Assembly (NCBI GenBank): GCA_022376925.1
Contig: JAIOJX010000002.1
Coordinates: forward strand, 41,625,501-41,689,500
Reading direction: 5' to 3'
DNA length: 64,000 bases
DNA from: Tragulus kanchil
Taxonomy: Eukaryota; Chordata; Mammalia; Artiodactyla; Tragulidae
Shown here: positions 59,656 to 64,000 of the stretch, in pieces
How positions within the stretch are numbered: the stretch's first letter is position 1
How the letters are laid out: each line of letters opens with the position of its first letter
Notes under the pieces: generated by a model
What the model was told of the DNA's origin: nothing
Seen by the model: only the letters and a program-made list of their open reading frames with translations
Database searches by the model: none
Position numbers and translations under genes: made by a program

Positions 59656-61613
59656 TTCAGTTCAGTTCAATTCAGTCACTCGGTCGTGTCTGACTCTTTG
59701 CGACCCCATGGGCTGCAGCATGCCAGATTTCCCTGTCCACCATCTCCCAGAGCTTGCTCAAACTCATGTTCATTGAATCAGTGATGCCATCCAACCATCT
59801 CATCCTCTGTTGTCCCCTTCTCTTGCCCTCAGTGTTTCCCAGCCATCAGGGTCTTTTCCAGTGAGTCAGCTCTTTGCATCAGGTGGCTGAAGTATTAGAG
59901 CTTTAGCTTCAACATAAGTCCTTCCAATAAATATACAGGGTTTATTTCATTTAGGATTGACTGGTTTGATCTCCTTGCTGTGCACAGGACTCTCAAGATT
60001 CTTCTCTAGCACCTCAGTTCCAAGGCATCAATTTTCAGTTCTCAGCCTTTTATATTGCTCAGCTCTCCCATCTGTACATGACTATTGGAAAAACCATAGC
60101 TTTGACTATACAGAACTTTGATGGCAAAGTGATGTCTCTAAATTAGTGTTTTCTAATATGCTTTCTAGGTTTGTCATAGCTTTTCCTCCAAGAAGCAAGT
60201 GTCTTTTAATTATGTGGCTGCAGTCACCATCTGCAGTGATTTTGGAGCCCAAGAAAATAAAGTCTGTCACTTGTTTCCGTTGTTTGCCCATCTATATTTG
60301 CCATGAAGTGATGGGACCAGATGCATTAACTTTAGTTTTTTGAATGTTGAGTTTTAGGCCATGTTTTTCAGTCCCCTCTTTCACCTTCATCAAGAGGGCC
60401 TTTAGTTCCTCTTTACTTTCTGTCATTAGAGTGGTGTCATCTGCATACCTTTTTTTCCGGAAATCTAAGTGTAAAGATACAACCAACTGAAAGCAAAGGA
60501 ATAAGAAGGCCTTATTAAATGAACAGTGCAAAGAAATTGATGAAAACAACAGAATGGACTAACTAGAGATTTCTTCAAGGGAATTGGAGATATCAAGGGA
60601 ACATCTCATGCAAGGATGGGCATGATAAAGGTTAGAAATGGTAAGAACCTAAGAGAAGCAGAAGAGACTAAGAGGAGATGAACTATATAAAGTCTTATGA
60701 CCCAGATAACCCACACCATGATGGTGTGGTCACTCACCTAGAGCCAGATGCCCTGGGGTGCAAAGTCAAGTGGGCCTTAGGAAGCATTCAGTTCAGTTCA
60801 ATTCAGTCACTCGGTCGTGTCTGACTCTTTGCGACCCCATGGGCTGCAGCATGCCAGATTTCCCTGTCCACCATCTCCCAGAGCTTGCTCAAACTCATGT
60901 TCATTGAATCAGTGATGCCATCCAACCATCTCATCCTCTGTTGTCCCCTTCTCTTGCCCTCAGTGTTTCCCAGCCATCAGGGTCTTTTCCAGTGAGTCAG
61001 CTCTTTGCATCAGGTGGCTGAAGTATTAGAGCTTTAGCTTCAACATAAGTCCTTCCAATAAATATACAGGGTTTATTTCATTTAGGATTGACTGGTTTGA
61101 TCTCCTTGCTGTGCACAGGACTCTCAAGATTCTTCTCTAGCACCTCAGTTCCAAGGCATCAATTTTCAGTTCTCAGCCTTTTATATTGCTCAGCTCTCCC
61201 ATCTGTACATGACTATTGGAAAAACCATAGCTTTGACTATACAGAACTTTGATGGCAAAGTGATGTCTCTAAATTAGTGTTTTCTAATATGCTTTCTAGG
61301 TTTGTCATAGCTTTTCCTCCAAGAAGCAAGTGTCTTTTAATTATGTGGCTGCAGTCACCATCTGCAGTGATTTTGGAGCCCAAGAAAATAAAGTCTGTCA
61401 CTTGTTTCCGTTGTTTGCCCATCTATATTTGCCATGAAGTGATGGGACCAGATGCATTAACTTTAGTTTTTTGAATGTTGAGTTTTAGGCCATGTTTTTC
61501 AGTCCCCTCTTTCACCTTCATCAAGAGGGCCTTTAGTTCCTCTTTACTTTCTGTCATTAGAGTGGTGTCATCTGCATACCTGAGGTTATTGATATTTCTC
61601 CCGGAAATCTTGA
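59329..61613 (+). repeat. Tandem duplication D18, unit 1131-1147 bp (59329-60475; 60476-61613)
   Basis: Offset 1147 at the start, 1131 after a 16-base loss in copy 2. The end of copy 1 (about 60452-60475) is a corrupted version of the sequence at 61581-61613: the text between GCATACC and CCGGAAATCT is replaced by a T run. Confidence 0.93.
59656..60475 (-). mobile_element. BovB LINE 3' part, antisense (D18 copy 1)
   Basis: Begins exactly at the reversed BovB terminus (TTCAGTTCAGTTCAATTCAG) and runs back through the 3' coding region. The reverse strand reads KQVTDFIFLGSKITADGDCS. Truncated by the D18 junction. Confidence 0.88.
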
Positions 61614-62265
61614 TTCCAGTTTGTGCTTCATCCAAAACAGCATTTTGCGTGATGTACTCCACATAGAAGTTAAATAAGCAGGGAGACAATATACAGCCTT
61701 GATGTATTTCTTTTCCAGTTTGGAATCAGTCCATTGTTCCATGTTCGGTTCTAACTGTTGCTTCTTGTCCTGCATACAACTTTCTCAGGAGACAGGTAAA
61801 GTGATTTTGTATTCCCATTTCTTTCAGAATTTCCCACAGTTTGTTGTGATCCACATAGTCAAACGCTTTAGTGTAGTCCAATGAAGCAGAAGTAGATGAT
61901 TTTCTGGAATTATCTTAATTTTTCTATGATCCAACGGATGCTGGCAATTTGATCTCCGGTTCGTCTGCCTTTTCTAAATCCAGACTGTGCATCTGGAAGT
62001 TCTTGGTTGTTGTACTGTGGAAGCCTAGCTTGGAGGATGTTGAGCATTACTTTGCTAGCGTGTGAAATGAGTACAATGGTGCAGTAGTTTGAACATTCTT
62101 TGGCATTGTCCTTCTTTGGGATTGGAATGAAAAGTGACCCTTTCCAATCCTGTGGTCACTGCTAAGTTTTCCAAATTTGCTGGCATATTGAATGCAGCAC
62201 TTTAATAGCATCATCTTTTAATATTTGTTATAGCAGAGCATAAACTTTGTTCATTGGTCAAGACT
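60787..62265 (-). mobile_element. BovB LINE 3' part with reverse transcriptase, antisense
   Basis: The reverse strand at 61423-61689 encodes an RT segment: SPCLFNFYVEYITQNAVLDE, then NINNLRYADDTTLMTESKEE, where YADD is the RT active-site box. The sequence continues leftward in BovB order to about 62265 (CAGCACTTTAATAGCATCAT, near 62191). Frameshifts and stops make it inactive. Confidence 0.9.
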
Positions 62266-63104
62266 TGGAGAAAGGAGAGTTAGTGCTCTACAAGCACCTT
62301 CTCCCCAGAGAGAGGGGAATAAAAGTGGTTAAGAAGTAGGAGGCAGGCTTGTTCTAAGGGCTCTAGGAAGGGAGTAGAGATTTCCAAGGGCAGCTGGGGC
62401 AAGCCAGGGCACGTACAGTCTTTCATCTTCTTTGCACACAGCTTGAGTTGTTCCTAGCCGAATACAGGTGCCCACCCGCCCACCCTTGGGTGGAAATCTT
62501 AACATGGTAATGAAGCAATGGTAACTTCTGGACACCTGCAGTTCTCATTTGCAGAGGCACATTTCTGTGGTCAAGTCAGAGCTGGTTTGGACAGTTGAGC
62601 ACTACAGTCTCTCAAAGTACAGCTGTAAAACATCTGTCAAATACCAGGTGCTTCTGAAATAGACAGGTGAAAACAGAGTCTGTCACTTTATAAATAAAGT
62701 CTGAGGCAAAGATCCTTTGACTCTCAGAGGCTGGTATGCGTGATTTTTCAGCATGAGCTAGTGGCTGGATGTCAGTGCCACCACTGAGATGGAGATTTCT
62801 GGAAAGGAGATATTTCAAGAAGAGAAGAATTTAGGCTGAAGAGTCTCTTGACATTCAAGTCACAGTGACTGGAAGTTAGTACAATGGGACTATAGCTGGA
62901 GCAGCAGGAAGAGGTCGGGCCTGGTTGCAACTATAAAGTTGAGAGCCAATGAACAGACAGTGAGATGGCTGAGCTGTATCATCTGGCCTAACTCAGGCAA
63001 CAATTTTTGTGGAGTCCCAGTCAGAGGCCCAATATTCTAAATCCTAAACTAGCTGCACAAAGAATCCAGTTTATCTTATTCTAAGTGTTGACAGTAATAG
63101 TACT
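62266..63104. other. Intergenic, unclassified, start of D19
   Basis: No gene recognised. Contains AATAAA-like strings and LTR-like composition, but I cannot name a family. Confidence 0.4.
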
Positions 63105-63107
63105 AGC

Positions 63108-63132
63108 AGTGTGTGTGTGTGTGTGTGTGTGC
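63108..63132 (+). repeat. (TG)n microsatellite
   Basis: About 12 TG dinucleotides directly preceding the Bov-tA fragment. Confidence 0.88.
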
Positions 63133-63300
63133 ATGCTCTTGGTGACCTCATCAACTGTAGTCTACCAGGCACCTCTGTCCATGGAATTTTCCAGGAAAGA
63201 ATAGTGAAACGGGTTAACATTTCCTTCTCCAGGGGATTGTCCTGATCCAGGGATCGAAACTGCATCTCTAGCAGGCAGATTCTTTACCACTGAGCCACCC
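63133..63300 (-). mobile_element. Bov-tA SINE, antisense
   Basis: CCAGGCACCTCTGTCCATGG, TTCCTTCTCCAGGGGATTGT, CCAGGGATCGAAACTGCATC and TTCTTTACCACTGAGCCACC: reversed Bov-tA to its tRNA-derived head. The (TG)n run sits at its 3' end. Confidence 0.88.
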
Positions 63301-64000
63301 ATTAGCAATCTCTACCTTGAGCTAATACATTTTTTTTTCAATGATTGCAGCAGGATGTCCTAAGGGCTCTAGGAAGAGTAGAGATTTCCAAGGGCAGCAT
63401 GGGGCAAGCTCAGGCACGACTTAGTGGGGGCTTGTTCTAAGGGCTCTAGGAAGGAGTAGAGATTTCCAAGGGCAGCTGGGGCAAGCCAGCACGTACAGTC
63501 TTTCATCTTCTTTGCACACAGCTTGAGTTGTTCCTAGCCGAATACAGGTGCTCACCCGCCCACCCTTGGGTGGAAATCTTAACATGGTAATGAAGCAATG
63601 GTAACTTCTGGACACCTGCAGTTCTCATTTGCAGAGGCACATTTCTGTGGTCAAGTCAGAGCTGGTTTGGACAGTTGAGCACTACAGTCTCTCAAAGTAC
63701 AGCTGTAAAACATCTGTCAAATACCAGGTGCTTCTGAAATAGACAGGTGAAAACAGAGTCTGTCACTTTATAAATAAAGTCTGAGGCAAAGATCCTTTGA
63801 CTCTCAGAGGCTGGTATGCGTGATTTTTCAGCATGAGCTAGTGGCTGGATGTCAGTGCCACCACTGAGATGGAGATTTCTGGAAAGGAGATATTTCAAGA
63901 AGAGAAGAATTTAGGCTGAAGAGTCTCTTGACATTCAAGTCACAGTGACTGGAAGTTAGTACAATGGGACTATAGCTGGAGCAGCAGGAAGAGGTCGGGC

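Larger units (their letters stand above)
62346..64000 (+). repeat. Tandem duplication D19, unit about 1080 bp (62346-63425; about 63426 to window end)
   Basis: Offset 1083 falling to 1080, continuing to the end of the window. A third, corrupted partial copy of its first about 60 bases lies at 63358-63418, directly before the junction. Confidence 0.93.

Noticed and set aside
61423..61689. Reverse transcriptase fragment as an active element
   Set aside because: Only a short BovB segment is open; flanking frames are broken and the element is split and inverted.

Overview
This is eukaryotic nuclear DNA from a ruminant, almost certainly a pecoran. It carries Bov-tA SINEs, BovB LINE fragments (including a reverse-transcriptase stretch with a YADDT motif), cetartiodactyl tRNA-Glu SINEs and L1. 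The one protein-coding gene is PRKDC (DNA-PKcs, the catalytic kinase of non-homologous end joining), on the + strand. The window holds its 21 3'-most coding exons, from the late FAT domain through the PI3K-like kinase domain to the FATC C-terminus, with the stop codon at 47461-47463 (first copy) and a poly(A) signal at 47867. Taking one copy of each exon gives 3249 nt (1082 codons plus stop) open in a single phase. That corresponds to about residues 3047-4128 of a human-sized protein.

Layout: exon 1 lies at 272-496, exon 2 at 1292-1400 and exon 3 at 3354-3465. A 12.5 kb intron follows (3466-15964), filled with antisense L1 and SINEs. Exons 4-15 are spread over 15965-35006. The next intron (35007-42049) contains a processed pseudogene of PPP2R5C, the PP2A B56-gamma subunit. 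Exons 16-20 lie at 42050-45091. An L1-rich intron then leads to the last exon at 47259. From about 49362 to 64000 the DNA is intergenic: SINEs, a sense L1, a degenerate GGTCA/GGTTAG-rich tract, and a BovB whose 5' and 3' parts lie in opposite orientations.

The dominant unusual signal is not a gene. The window contains 19 direct tandem duplications, all with units of about 1.06-1.22 kb, spaced 1.8-5.7 kb apart. They fall regardless of content, over exons, introns, a pseudogene, SINEs, L1 and BovB. Copies are nearly identical, differing mostly by small indels, and several junctions carry short garbled filler. They account for about 21 kb (a third) of the window. They duplicate exons 2, 4, 6, 9, 12, 15, 17, 18 and 21 and break a copy of exon 19. 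Most of the duplicated exons are not a multiple of three long, so a gene built this way could not encode DNA-PKcs. My reading is that these are false duplications left when contigs overlapping by about 1 kb were concatenated. The true locus would be about 43 kb here.

Observations more likely to be biological are: a degenerate minisatellite that repeats the 3' end and splice donor of exon 1 three times; a highly repeated CHR-type SINE with about 15 independent copies and clear target-site duplications; two such SINEs in the same L1 target site; the PPP2R5C retrocopy with an unexplained insert; and the BovB inversion. I see no CRISPR array, operon, tRNA or rRNA gene, and no evidence for a new multi-gene system.
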